Assembly: GCA_050247155.1 (NCBI GenBank)
Contig: JBFWUS010000014.1
Location: 1 to 64,000 of the forward strand
Source: Mesorhizobium_G sp050247155
GTDB lineage: Bacteria; Pseudomonadota; Alphaproteobacteria; Rhizobiales; Rhizobiaceae
DNA length: 64,000 bases
Direction: 5' to 3'
The notes below the pieces were generated by a model. The model searched no databases. It saw nothing but the letters and a program-made list of their open reading frames with translations, and was not told the DNA's origin. The translations under genes were made by a program, and so were the position numbers. Positions 29,547 through 38,082 of this stretch are shown here, piece by piece (the first letter of the stretch is position 1; each line of letters opens with the position of its first letter).

Positions 29547-31688
29547 ATGATCAGCAAAAAAACGGCTCGTCGGCTCGGCTTCGCGGCATTGGCCGGAACG
29601 GTGTCCACGCTAGTAATTTCTGGCCAGGCGAACGCCTGTACGTCGGATTTCGATAGCACCACAATAACGATCACCTGTGAGGCAACCGATCCCCCGTCGC
29701 TCCCTTTCGAATCCATCTATCCGACAATTCTGAACATGCTGGGTGGCGCAATCCGTCTAGACGCGGCGACGACGCCTGATCCGTTCCTTCTTCCCGAGAG
29801 CTTTGACGTCCATCTCAGCGACTTCCAGGATTTTGTCGACTTCCAAAGCGGCCAGATAGGGGCCGCTGAGGCATCGGTCAATGTCTATCTGGGCGCCGGC
29901 GACGACCTGTACAACATGAGCGGAGGAACGTTGTATGGCTCATTGTACGGTGAGGAAGGCTATGACGTCGTTCGGATGTCAGGCGGCACGATCACCGGCG
30001 ATATTTCTGCCGAGAGCGTGAACCTGTCGGGCGGCACAATTGGCGGCGACATCACCGGAATTTCCGCCACGACGCTCGTCATTGACGATTCCGCTTCGGC
30101 ACCGGCGCTCGATCTGCGTGACGGCGTGCTGTTCAGCGGCTTCAACGCCAATGGAACAATCCAGAACACCGATCTTGCCGCCGGCGGCGAATCGCAAAAC
30201 TTTACCGGCTTCAACCAACTGAGTGTGTTTGCCTCGACGCTTCGTTTTACCGACGCGACAGTCGGCATTACCACGCTGACGCTCGGTGGTGGGTCCACAT
30301 TGTTCGTCAATGGCTCGACGAACATGGCGGGTAGCGTTACCGCTTTCAACGCGGCGATCAACATGATCGACGGCGCGGCCGACGATGTATTCACACTTGG
30401 CGGTCTATCCTTGGAACTCGCCACCATCGGCGTTGATATCGACCAGCAGACTGGGCGAGCGGATCAGATTGTGACCAACGCTTTTGCGGCAAACGGCACG
30501 AATACGATCTTGGTGAACCTGCTAGGAACGCCGAACTTCACGCAGGCAACGGACATTCCTGTTATCGTCGCCACGAATGATCCTGTGGCCGGCAACTTTG
30601 TGATCGCCGGTATCCCGGGGACGGTTGGCTCGCTCTTTACCTTTGAGGCTGTTCGTGGACCCGCCGGCGGCGTTTCGATCCGCACGACGCCAACCAATGT
30701 CGGCGCCGTCATGGTTCCGCCGGCAGCCGTCAACCAGAGCGCGACCGATCTCGCACTAGGAACGGTCGCCGGCGTTACCGCCGACGCCATGGACGCGGAT
30801 CTCGGGCTAGGCAACGGAAGCGCACAGCGTGCGCAACTCTCGCCGACATTCGGCGTCTTTGCGTCCGGTCAATTCGCCGCGGTCGAGCATGACGGGTTCT
30901 CCATCTCGCAAGGCAATACGGTCAACGCAGGCCCCGGCTTCGATGCAAGCGACTTTTCGGCAGCGGTCAGCGTCGACTTCAATGCAGCCAAGCATTTCGA
31001 GTTCGACGAACAGTACGGGCTGAACATCGGCGCCTTCGCCGGCTATACGTCGACCGATGTGGACCTGGATCCGTTCCTCGGGTTCGACACGCTCGGCAAC
31101 GGCGAGAACAAGGCCGGCATGTTCGGCGCTTATGGTCTCTTCCGGCAGGGCCTGAACTATGCGCTGGTTTCGGGGACAGGCTTCTTCGGAAACACCGACG
31201 TATTCAACGGCGCTTTGAACACCATCGGCAACTACGACACATCGGGTTACGCGGTGACCGCTTCGGCCGGTCATATCTTCGCTCTGTCAGACCGTGTCCG
31301 CTTCGACCTGCGCGGCGGCATCCTGGGCGTCAGCTTTACCGGCGATGCCTTCACCGACAGCGGCGGAAACCAGTTCGGCAAGACGCGCGTATCGTTCGGC
31401 GCCGTGAAGTTCGAACCTGGCGTCTATGCCGACTACGTCATGGAGAGCGGCATGGTGTTCAGCCCCTATTTGAGGGGTGAACTCCAACAGCGCTTCGCCT
31501 ACCGCAACACAGCGGAAATTGGAGGGCAGGAGTTCGATTTCGACGATGCCGACTTCTCCGCGGCAGTATCCACCGGCTTCAATCTGAAAATGTCGGACAA
31601 GACCACGTTGAGCGGCGAAGTGCGCGGCAAGACGTCGTCAGACAGCCAGACGATCGCTGCAAAAATCGGGTTGAAGATCGCATTCTGA
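29547..31688 (+). CDS. Autotransporter with C-terminal outer-membrane beta barrel
   Basis: A 713-residue type V secretion protein. The signal peptide ends near residue 30 (SGQANA). The passenger (about 31-410) is a beta-rich repeat with GG(T/A)I-type turns such as MSGGTITGDIS and LSGGTIGGDITG, typical of a beta helix. The final 280 residues are a barrel that ends in KIGLKIAF, the terminal phenylalanine recognised by the BAM complex. A good ribosome site (GGAAGGGGACC) precedes ATG 29547. Its function is adhesion or surface exposure by family analogy. Its place inside a T6SS locus is unusual. Confidence 0.9.
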   Translation: MISKKTARRLGFAALAGTVSTLVISGQANACTSDFDSTTITITCEATDPPSLPFESIYPTILNMLGGAIRLDAATTPDPFLLPESFDVHLSDFQDFVDFQSGQIGAAEASVNVYLGAGDDLYNMSGGTLYGSLYGEEGYDVVRMSGGTITGDISAESVNLSGGTIGGDITGISATTLVIDDSASAPALDLRDGVLFSGFNANGTIQNTDLAAGGESQNFTGFNQLSVFASTLRFTDATVGITTLTLGGGSTLFVNGSTNMAGSVTAFNAAINMIDGAADDVFTLGGLSLELATIGVDIDQQTGRADQIVTNAFAANGTNTILVNLLGTPNFTQATDIPVIVATNDPVAGNFVIAGIPGTVGSLFTFEAVRGPAGGVSIRTTPTNVGAVMVPPAAVNQSATDLALGTVAGVTADAMDADLGLGNGSAQRAQLSPTFGVFASGQFAAVEHDGFSISQGNTVNAGPGFDASDFSAAVSVDFNAAKHFEFDEQYGLNIGAFAGYTSTDVDLDPFLGFDTLGNGENKAGMFGAYGLFRQGLNYALVSGTGFFGNTDVFNGALNTIGNYDTSGYAVTASAGHIFALSDRVRFDLRGGILGVSFTGDAFTDSGGNQFGKTRVSFGAVKFEPGVYADYVMESGMVFSPYLRGELQQRFAYRNTAEIGGQEFDFDDADFSAAVSTGFNLKMSDKTTLSGEVRGKTSSDSQTIAAKIGLKIAF

Positions 31689-31714
31689 GGCAGGCTCGAC
31701 TGGCAGCCAAAAGC

Positions 31715-32800
31715 TCATTTTGGCTTGACGGCCTTGGCATAGGCTTCGCTAAAATAGGCGAGGAAGACGTCGAGCATACCGTTGTCGTGCGCGGCCTCTT
31801 TGGCCTGCCAGATCGTGACGAAAGTATCCCAAGCCTGTGCCTTGCGCGAACTGAAGACTGACGCAGGCACCTTCTTCTCGACTGCTTCGGGCGACAGGTC
31901 GTCGAGCAAACGGCCGAGTGCGGTCTGCATCGCCGCATAGGTTGCGAATTCGTGCGCCTTGAGATCGCGAAACGCGTCTTCGAAGCTGCGCCTGGCATCC
32001 ATATATCCTTGCCGCCGGCGCGCCAGCATTGCCTCCAGAATCTCCTCCGCGCCCGGTAGAAATTTGAGCGGATTGTTGTCCATCGCACCGACCATTGTGC
32101 GATGCGTGCTCTTGACGAGCATCTTGGCTGCAGCGCGGGCTTTTAGCAGTTGTGCCGTTTCTTCGACGACGACGCGAAGCAGTGCGCCAATCTCGCGCGC
32201 AACCTCCCGCTCGTCCCTGTGGTCAAAGGCATCCGCAGGCAGCCCCGCGCTCATTGCGATTTGACGGATAATAGCCGCGTCTGTCGAAGGGCGATCCTGG
32301 TCCCGTCCTTCGAAGCGGTGGCCGGAATGGCCAGGTTGTGGAAGGCGCTCATCAGCCGAAGTGGAGAAGAAAGGATCGGTTCCAAGCCGCTGCGGTTCTC
32401 TCTGGCGGCTCGCGTCACGGTCAACCGACACGTTGACGACATAACGCCCGATTTTCAGGCGATCGCCGTCGACAAGGTGATGCGGCGCACCGATGCGTTG
32501 CCTGGACCCGTTGACGAACGTTCCATTGCGCGAAACATCGTGCAGCCAGTATCCGCCGTTGTCGTACCGGATCTCGCAGTGCCGACCGGAGATGAACATT
32601 TCCGCATCCGGCAAATTCCAGTCGCGCCCTTCGCGGCCAATCTCGAAGCTGCGGCCGCTTGAACTGAAGGACGTCGGCCCTCCGTTCGACAAACGATCGA
32701 CATTCTCAAGCCTCAGGCGAATGCTCATTCGCAACTGTTCCAAAGCGCCGTTAGGCAAGCGCACCATGTGGTTTTGCGAGTATCGTCGCAAGAGGTTCAT
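31715..32800 (-). CDS. tagH: T6SS FHA-domain protein TagH, second copy
   Basis: A 361-residue cytosolic scaffold. The FHA phosphothreonine-binding domain lies near residues 45-125, with FEIGREGRDWNLP, SGRHCEIRY and SRNGTFVNGS. The C-terminal half matches the T6SS-associated TagH/VasC region (KFLPGAEEILEAMLARR, then a helical bundle). In Pseudomonas, the FHA protein is phosphorylated by PpkA and starts assembly. ATG 32800 has a clear AGGGG site; an internal ATG at 32728 is possible. The downstream convergent neighbour is the autotransporter. It is shorter than the other FHA protein (47416-48924) and lacks its long Pro/Ala linker. Confidence 0.88.
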   Translation of the reverse strand: MNLLRRYSQNHMVRLPNGALEQLRMSIRLRLENVDRLSNGGPTSFSSSGRSFEIGREGRDWNLPDAEMFISGRHCEIRYDNGGYWLHDVSRNGTFVNGSRQRIGAPHHLVDGDRLKIGRYVVNVSVDRDASRQREPQRLGTDPFFSTSADERLPQPGHSGHRFEGRDQDRPSTDAAIIRQIAMSAGLPADAFDHRDEREVAREIGALLRVVVEETAQLLKARAAAKMLVKSTHRTMVGAMDNNPLKFLPGAEEILEAMLARRRQGYMDARRSFEDAFRDLKAHEFATYAAMQTALGRLLDDLSPEAVEKKVPASVFSSRKAQAWDTFVTIWQAKEAAHDNGMLDVFLAYFSEAYAKAVKPK

Positions 32801-32898
32801 TTTTCACCCCTACCCGATCGGGGCGCAATCTAGCCTTTGGCTCCGTGCCCGGTTCTGTGGTAGATTGGACGTCTGGCCGCGCCGCAGGGGGCCCCGAC

Positions 32899-35229
32899 TT
32901 GCCTGATCACACCGTGACCGTCGCAAAGACCCCTCTTGGCGAGGACACGCTGATATTCACCCACTTGATTGGACGCGACGAAATAAGCCGATGCTTCGCG
33001 TTCAACGTGGGTTTTGCGAGCAAAGACACCGAAGTCGATCCGCTCAAGATGCTCGGCGGCATCGTCTCGGTCGAGGGCGAGGCGGGTGATTATAAGAGGT
33101 GGTTCACCGGCATTTGTTCTGAATTCCGGCAGGTGCGCGTAGAAGACACGCTGGCCCACTACGAGGCCGTCGTAAGCCCGTGGCTATGGTTTTTGGGCAA
33201 TACCACCGACTGCCGCATCTTTCAGCATATGAGCGTTGTCGAAATCATCGAGGACATATTCTCGAAATACGGCATCGCCAAATTCGAGAAGCGGCTGCAA
33301 GGCTCCTATCCGCAGCGCGAGTATTGCGTGCAGTACGACGAGTCGGATCTCGATTTCGTGCAGCGTCTGATGGAGCACGAAGGCATATTCTATTTCTTTG
33401 AGCACGACGACAACGAGCACACGCTGATTCTCATCGACGCGATGAGCAAGCTGAAGACCGTTCCGGGCTACGACAAGGTACCGTTTCAGCATGGCGGCGG
33501 CGAGATGCGTCGGGACGTCGAATACATCACCGAATGGACGCCGTTCTCCGCGGTTCGCTCGGGCGCCTATGCGCACACGGACTATGACTTCGAAAAGCCC
33601 GGCGCTGACTTGATGGCGCAATCGTCGCAGCCGTTCAGTCACAAGGAGGCGTCGGGGGAGCAGTATCATCATCCAGGCGCCCACCGTGATGTCGGCCGTG
33701 GCGACAAGGTGGCCGCGATCCGCCGCGAAGAATTGCAGGCGCCGCACAGCCGCGTCGCGGCAACCGGCACGCCGCGCGGTTTGTTTTCCGGCTGCAAGTT
33801 CAATTTGAGTGAACATCCACGCGGTGACCAGAACGCCGAATATCTGGTAATCCGGGCCGACTATCGCCTGTTCGATCCGAGTTATGCGACCGGGGCCGCG
33901 GCCGATGGCGAAACATTTCAGATCATGCTGGAGGCGGCGCCGACAAAGGTTGTCTATCGTCCGCAGCGCGTAACGCGGCGTCCGATCATGCGCGGGCCGC
34001 AGACTGCCACTGTGGTGGGGCCTTCGGGAGAAGAAATCTTCACCGACAAATATGCGCGCGTAAAAGTGCAGTTCCATTGGGACCGCGAAGGCAAGCGCGA
34101 CCAGGACAGCTCGTGCTTCGTCCGCGTCTCGCAGACTTGGGCCGGCAGCAATTGGGGTTTCATCCAGATCCCGCGCATCGGCCAGGAGGTGATCGTCGAC
34201 TTCATCGAAGGCGATCCGGATCACCCGATCATCACCGGGCGCGTGTACAACGCCTCGCAGATGCCTCCTTATGGCCTGCCCGGCGAAGCGACGAAGTCCG
34301 GTTGGAAGTCGGATTCCTCGAAGGGCGGCGGCGGCTACAACGAGTTGATGTTCGAGGACAAGGCCGGATCCGAACTAGTCAATTTCCAGGCACAGAAGGA
34401 CCACAACCTTCTGATCAAGAACGATCGCACGAAACTCGTTCAACATGATCAGTCGGACCGTATCGACCACGACGCAAAACATTCCGTCGGCCATAACCTC
34501 GACGAGGATGTCGGCAACAACAAAACGGTCAAGGTTGGCGTCAACCAGACGACCAATATCGGCAACAACGATACCGAGACGGTGGGCGTCAACCGCGCGC
34601 TGAAGGTGGGTTCCAACGAGACGATCGGCATTGGCTCGAACTCAACCGAGACGATCGGCATAGCGCACACGCAGACGGTTGGCGCGGTTCAGACGATCAC
34701 CGTAGGCGCGGCGCGTATCGACAGCGTTGGCGCGGCCGAGACGCGGACGGTCGGCGCGATTCAGACCAACACGATCGGCGCATCGCGATCGATGACAGTG
34801 GGGGCAGGGCAGAGCCATAGCATTGGGGCGAGCGACGAGTGGACGATTGCGGCGAACCAGAGCGTCCAAATCGGCGGTGGCCAGACTTTCAAAATCGCGA
34901 AGGATCAAGGCAGCGAGATCGGAGGTGCGCGCAGCACAAAGATCGCGAAGGACGATTCGACCGAAATTTCCGGCGCTCACAATCTCAAAGTCGCAAAGAA
35001 GAGCTACACTGAGGTCAAAGACGACACGGCGATCGTCGTCGGGAAGAACCTTACCATTGAAGCGAAAGAGTCAGTCACGATAAAGACCGGAAGCGCCGAA
35101 ATCATAATGAAAAAAAATGGTGACATCACCATTAAGGGAAAAGATATTACAATAAAGGGGTCCGGAAAGATAACTGCAAACGCTTCGAGCGACATCATAA
35201 TGAAGGGCTCGGAGATAAAACAGAACTGA
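32899..35229 (+). CDS. vgrG: T6SS spike protein VgrG
   Basis: About 776 residues. The gp27-like and gp5-like regions are intact: YVIRADYRLFD-like OB/barrel lines, FHWDREGKRDQDSSCFVRVSQTWAG and GFIQIPRIGQEVIVDFIEGDPDHPIITGRVYN. The C-terminal third is a beta helix built of short T-x-(T/V)-x-G repeats, then lysine-rich repeats ending in KGSEIKQN. No extra effector domain is attached. The start is uncertain: TTG 32899 with AGGGGG upstream is favoured; GTG codons at 32845 and 32857 lack a ribosome site. It forms the puncturing tip and is followed by two small cassette genes. Confidence 0.92.
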   Translation: MPDHTVTVAKTPLGEDTLIFTHLIGRDEISRCFAFNVGFASKDTEVDPLKMLGGIVSVEGEAGDYKRWFTGICSEFRQVRVEDTLAHYEAVVSPWLWFLGNTTDCRIFQHMSVVEIIEDIFSKYGIAKFEKRLQGSYPQREYCVQYDESDLDFVQRLMEHEGIFYFFEHDDNEHTLILIDAMSKLKTVPGYDKVPFQHGGGEMRRDVEYITEWTPFSAVRSGAYAHTDYDFEKPGADLMAQSSQPFSHKEASGEQYHHPGAHRDVGRGDKVAAIRREELQAPHSRVAATGTPRGLFSGCKFNLSEHPRGDQNAEYLVIRADYRLFDPSYATGAAADGETFQIMLEAAPTKVVYRPQRVTRRPIMRGPQTATVVGPSGEEIFTDKYARVKVQFHWDREGKRDQDSSCFVRVSQTWAGSNWGFIQIPRIGQEVIVDFIEGDPDHPIITGRVYNASQMPPYGLPGEATKSGWKSDSSKGGGGYNELMFEDKAGSELVNFQAQKDHNLLIKNDRTKLVQHDQSDRIDHDAKHSVGHNLDEDVGNNKTVKVGVNQTTNIGNNDTETVGVNRALKVGSNETIGIGSNSTETIGIAHTQTVGAVQTITVGAARIDSVGAAETRTVGAIQTNTIGASRSMTVGAGQSHSIGASDEWTIAANQSVQIGGGQTFKIAKDQGSEIGGARSTKIAKDDSTEISGAHNLKVAKKSYTEVKDDTAIVVGKNLTIEAKESVTIKTGSAEIIMKKNGDITIKGKDITIKGSGKITANASSDIIMKGSEIKQN

Positions 35230-35236
35230 GGCGGCG

Positions 35237-35677
35237 ATGAACGATATCAGTGAACGGATCGATGGGGTGGTTATTGGGCTGCTTCTTGGCTTTGATAAGG
35301 GAGCGCCTCTCGTTGTTTTTCCAGGCAACCCAGAAGAAACGGCGCTTTCCGCGCGCAGCCTGACCGAACTTTCGTCTGACATGATCGGCTCAGAAGTAGC
35401 GCTGCTGTTCGAAAACGCCGATCCGCTGAAGCCGCTGATTGTCGGACGCATTGTCGATCCTGCAAAACGGCCGTCAAACAGCCCTCATGCCGGAGCTCAC
35501 GTGGTACGCGACGGCGAAATTGTGAAGATTGCCGCCGACGAGCGACTGGAGCTGCGATGCGGCAAGTCTGTCATCATCATGGAAAAGGACGGGCACCTCA
35601 CCATTCGGGGTACCTACCTCGTTAGCCACGCCAGCGCTACAAATCACATTCGTGGCGGTTCGGTGAACCTGAACTGA
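35237..35677 (+). CDS. DUF6484-domain T6SS accessory protein
   Basis: A 146-residue protein whose N-terminal half (GVVIGLLLGFDKGAPLVVFPG, ARSLTEL, EVALLFENADPLKPLIVGRI) matches DUF6484, a family found beside vgrG and TIGR02270-type genes in T6SS loci. The C-terminal half has a short beta-repeat like the VgrG tail (EKDGHLTIRGTYLVSHASAT). It follows vgrG by 7 bases and overlaps the next gene by 1 base. It is probably a spike adaptor or a tip component; the role is inferred. Confidence 0.8.
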   Translation: MNDISERIDGVVIGLLLGFDKGAPLVVFPGNPEETALSARSLTELSSDMIGSEVALLFENADPLKPLIVGRIVDPAKRPSNSPHAGAHVVRDGEIVKIAADERLELRCGKSVIIMEKDGHLTIRGTYLVSHASATNHIRGGSVNLN

Positions 35678-36021
35678 TGGCAAAAGTGCCTGTCCTTGAG
35701 AATATCGTCCGCCAGCACGCCGAGATGGCGGCTTTCCTATGGACATCCTATGACAAGCATATGCTGCATCCGGATGAGAATCCGGATATGGACGAAGAGC
35801 GCCTCGTCGGCCTGGTTGAGCGGTTGGAGGCGCATCTGGATGGCGTTCGCGTTGCAGGTGAGGATGGTCTCCAGATCGCGCAAGAGCGCTATGCGGCGTT
35901 CCCCGAGCCGGGCGAACTGTTCGTGATACGCATGCTGTCGGCGAAGAAACCGATCCCAGTCGCGCAACTCGACTTGGAAAAGGTGCGCGCATATCTGAAG
36001 GCCAACCTGCCTGCAGAATAG
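35677..36021 (+). CDS. Short TIGR02270-like T6SS accessory protein
   Basis: A 114-residue protein whose start (HAEMAAFLWTSYDKHM, then LVGLVERLEAHLDGVRVAGEDG) matches the N-terminal part of TIGR02270 proteins, which are usually several hundred residues with HEAT-like repeats. The repeat part is missing here; the frame stops at 36021, two bases before the convergent gene. It may be a genuine short version or a truncated relic. It is the last gene of the vgrG cassette. Confidence 0.65.
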   Translation: MAKVPVLENIVRQHAEMAAFLWTSYDKHMLHPDENPDMDEERLVGLVERLEAHLDGVRVAGEDGLQIAQERYAAFPEPGELFVIRMLSAKKPIPVAQLDLEKVRAYLKANLPAE

Positions 36022-36023
36022 GC

Positions 36024-36980
36024 TCAGCCGCCTTCGGGCCAAATGCCGCTCTGCAGATCATCATCGTCCACCAGCGTCCACTTGTCCTGCGACAATCGGA
36101 ATATGCCAAATCCGTCGATCGCCCAGAGCGCATTTCCCGTCGACGACAGCGAGATGAGTTGCAGCGGTTCTCTAGCGCAATCCGTCTCGACCGGGGCTAA
36201 TTCATTCTTCTCATATATATAGAGGTTGTGCAGTTCCGAAGCCGGATACTCGGCGATGCCGATGTAGCGGCGTCCATTGTGCAATGCCGTGCGATGAAGA
36301 GAGCGCTGATTGTCAGAGAAAATAATCTCGAAATCTTCGCCGAAATTTCCCAAATATATCTCGCCGCGAGGACTATCGGCGGAAAGCGAAATCTGCCGCC
36401 CCTCGACACGACCGGTCATCAGACGCGCCTCGGTCTCGATCCTCTGGGTTTCGACCGAGGTGCCGTGCACACGGGCCAGTGCACCCAATGCACCGCAGAA
36501 GACAAAGTGTTCGCCGACCTCGAAGCCGTAATAGTATGGCGGGTATTTCCTGGCGTACTCCTTGGTCCGCCGCGTCTGCTCGGCCGCGTCCGCGGCTCTC
36601 GGGGGCTTTGGCTCCGGTGTCTGCAACGGTTCCCATTCCAATGCAGGCACCGAAATCCGCCAGATATTGGAGTACTCGCCGCTCACGTAGATATGGGAGT
36701 CGGTACTGAGGACCGAATAAACAAAAAACTTCTTTGGAGGCGACGAGATATCGAACATCTCGTGCTTCGAGCGATCAATGGCGAAAATCGTGCCGTCGAC
36801 AAGTACCCAGATCAGCCCTCGACCCGGGTCCCAGTGCGCGCTTTGAACATTTCCCGATCCAACGAACGAAAAGCTCTCCATGGTCTTCGCGTCGAAGTCG
36901 ACGACATAGACGATCCAGTTGTCCTCGTCGTCATCATCGATGGCAAACGCCACGGTGTCGGAAATGGGCAGACTGTACAT
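36024..36980 (-). CDS. Candidate T6SS immunity protein (beta-propeller-like)
   Basis: A 318-residue cytosolic protein with no signal peptide that I cannot place in a named family. Repeated beta-strand blades are visible (NWIVYVVDFDAKTMESFSF, SHIYVSGEYSNIWRISVP, NALWAIDGFGIFRLS), suggesting a beta-propeller, and the protein is acidic. It lies 30 bases downstream of the candidate nuclease on the same strand, the usual place for a cognate immunity gene. Immunity by direct toxin binding is inferred only from position. Confidence 0.5.
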   Translation of the reverse strand: MYSLPISDTVAFAIDDDDEDNWIVYVVDFDAKTMESFSFVGSGNVQSAHWDPGRGLIWVLVDGTIFAIDRSKHEMFDISSPPKKFFVYSVLSTDSHIYVSGEYSNIWRISVPALEWEPLQTPEPKPPRAADAAEQTRRTKEYARKYPPYYYGFEVGEHFVFCGALGALARVHGTSVETQRIETEARLMTGRVEGRQISLSADSPRGEIYLGNFGEDFEIIFSDNQRSLHRTALHNGRRYIGIAEYPASELHNLYIYEKNELAPVETDCAREPLQLISLSSTGNALWAIDGFGIFRLSQDKWTLVDDDDLQSGIWPEGG

Positions 36981-37010
36981 AGGTCCCTCCTGACGTTTGT
37001 GTTTGTCAAA

Positions 37011-37703
37011 CTAGGCAGTTCCAAGCCGTCTATGGCGGTTCGCTCTCGACTCCTCGCTTCTCGGGGTGACCTCCTTGAGCTCGGCGCCCTTTTCCTTTGC
37101 GGCAGCGAATTGCTTCTCGATGCATTCCTTCGCTTTTTCGGCGCATTCCGCATCGACACCGCCCTCTTCGTATTCAACGACCTCATCCAGAAGGTCATTG
37201 GCCGTGTCGAGGGCGTTGTCGACAGTCGGATCCAAGTCGCGGAATCGGTCGTCGAACTGATGCAGAAAACCGTGACCGCGCATCGTGGCCAGATTCTGGC
37301 CGGACTTCTTGGCGTGCTTCCTTCCCTTCTCCAGGATCGCTGATTTTTGTTCCTTGCCCTTCTTTGAAGACGGTTTCGCTTCTTTTGCCGAAGAGCCGTT
37401 GGCGTTTCCACCGACACAGATGCAGCAGCCCTGATCGATCCTTGGCAAGCTGTCGTCCAGTCGCGTCGGGTCCTTCTTTTTCGTGCCCGCCACCCGACTT
37501 GCTGCAGCTTCGGCCTCTTCCCGGGTGGAGTCGCGAAGATACTCGTCGGGAATGATGTGGTGCGCCTGACCTCCGCGATCGGAACATTTCTTCTGGGTGT
37601 CCTTGTAAGATCCGACGAGGCAGGTGTCTGTTTCGAAGACGGCCGGCGCGGGCTGCCCGACGATCACTGTCGGCGGTGCGTCGGGCGGGGCTTTTCTAGG
37701 CAT
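37011..37703 (-). CDS. Candidate T6SS HNH/AHH-type nuclease effector
   Basis: A 230-residue protein with the nuclease-like motif QAHHIIPDEYL (H48, H49), as in AHH/HNH-fold toxins, and a later HGFLHQFDD that could supply the second metal ligand. Several cysteines (CLVGSYKDTQKKC, GCCICVGGNANG) may bind zinc. The N-terminus is Pro-rich. ATG 37703 overlaps the DUF4150 gene end by 8 bases (ATGCCTAG), so it is loaded beside a PAAR-like tip with DUF2169 and thiolase-like chaperone genes. It probably degrades DNA in target cells. The lysine-rich insertion before the second motif is atypical. Confidence 0.65.
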   Translation of the reverse strand: MPRKAPPDAPPTVIVGQPAPAVFETDTCLVGSYKDTQKKCSDRGGQAHHIIPDEYLRDSTREEAEAAASRVAGTKKKDPTRLDDSLPRIDQGCCICVGGNANGSSAKEAKPSSKKGKEQKSAILEKGRKHAKKSGQNLATMRGHGFLHQFDDRFRDLDPTVDNALDTANDLLDEVVEYEEGGVDAECAEKAKECIEKQFAAAKEKGAELKEVTPRSEESRANRHRRLGTA

Positions 37704-38082
37704 GGTTGCTGGTCGCAATATCGCTAAATCGGGCGACCCCCTTGCCTTCGACCTTTACGTCCATTGACCATTTTTGAGCGAAAACGGCGCCGGTATTGTT
37801 AGAAGTAACGACTCCCTTTTTTGGCGCCGAGCCGGCCTCGTCGCCCGAGCATTTACTGTAGCAGCTGCTGTTTTCCAGACTGATTTCCTTGCCGCCGATC
37901 TTTACCGTGGTGCTGCCCGACGTCAGGTCGGAGTCCTGGCCAAAATCTGGATAGGGTACCGGCACGCCGGGTGGGGTGGCGGGCGTTAGCGGCGGCGTGA
38001 AGCATGGGTCGGGAAAGTCGGCAATGACTTTGCAGCCCTGGGCCTTGGCGGAGATCTCCAGGCCGTTGGCGAAGACGGTCAT
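37696..38082 (-). CDS. DUF4150 PAAR-like spike tip protein
   Basis: A 128-residue protein matching DUF4150 from its first residues (MTVFANGLEIS, FPDPCFTPPLTPATPPGVPVPYP, SGSTTVKIGGKEISLENSS, TSNNTGAVFAQKW). DUF4150 members are PAAR-like, capping VgrG spikes and carrying effectors. It overlaps the thiolase-like gene by 4 bases and the nuclease gene by 8. The four genes form a known effector-delivery cassette. Confidence 0.9.
   Translation of the reverse strand: MTVFANGLEISAKAQGCKVIADFPDPCFTPPLTPATPPGVPVPYPDFGQDSDLTSGSTTVKIGGKEISLENSSCYSKCSGDEAGSAPKKGVVTSNNTGAVFAQKWSMDVKVEGKGVARFSDIATSNHA

Noticed and set aside
34449..34980. Minus-strand frames opposite the vgrG repeats
   Set aside because: They arise from the repeated codons of the beta-helix tail, not from a separate gene.
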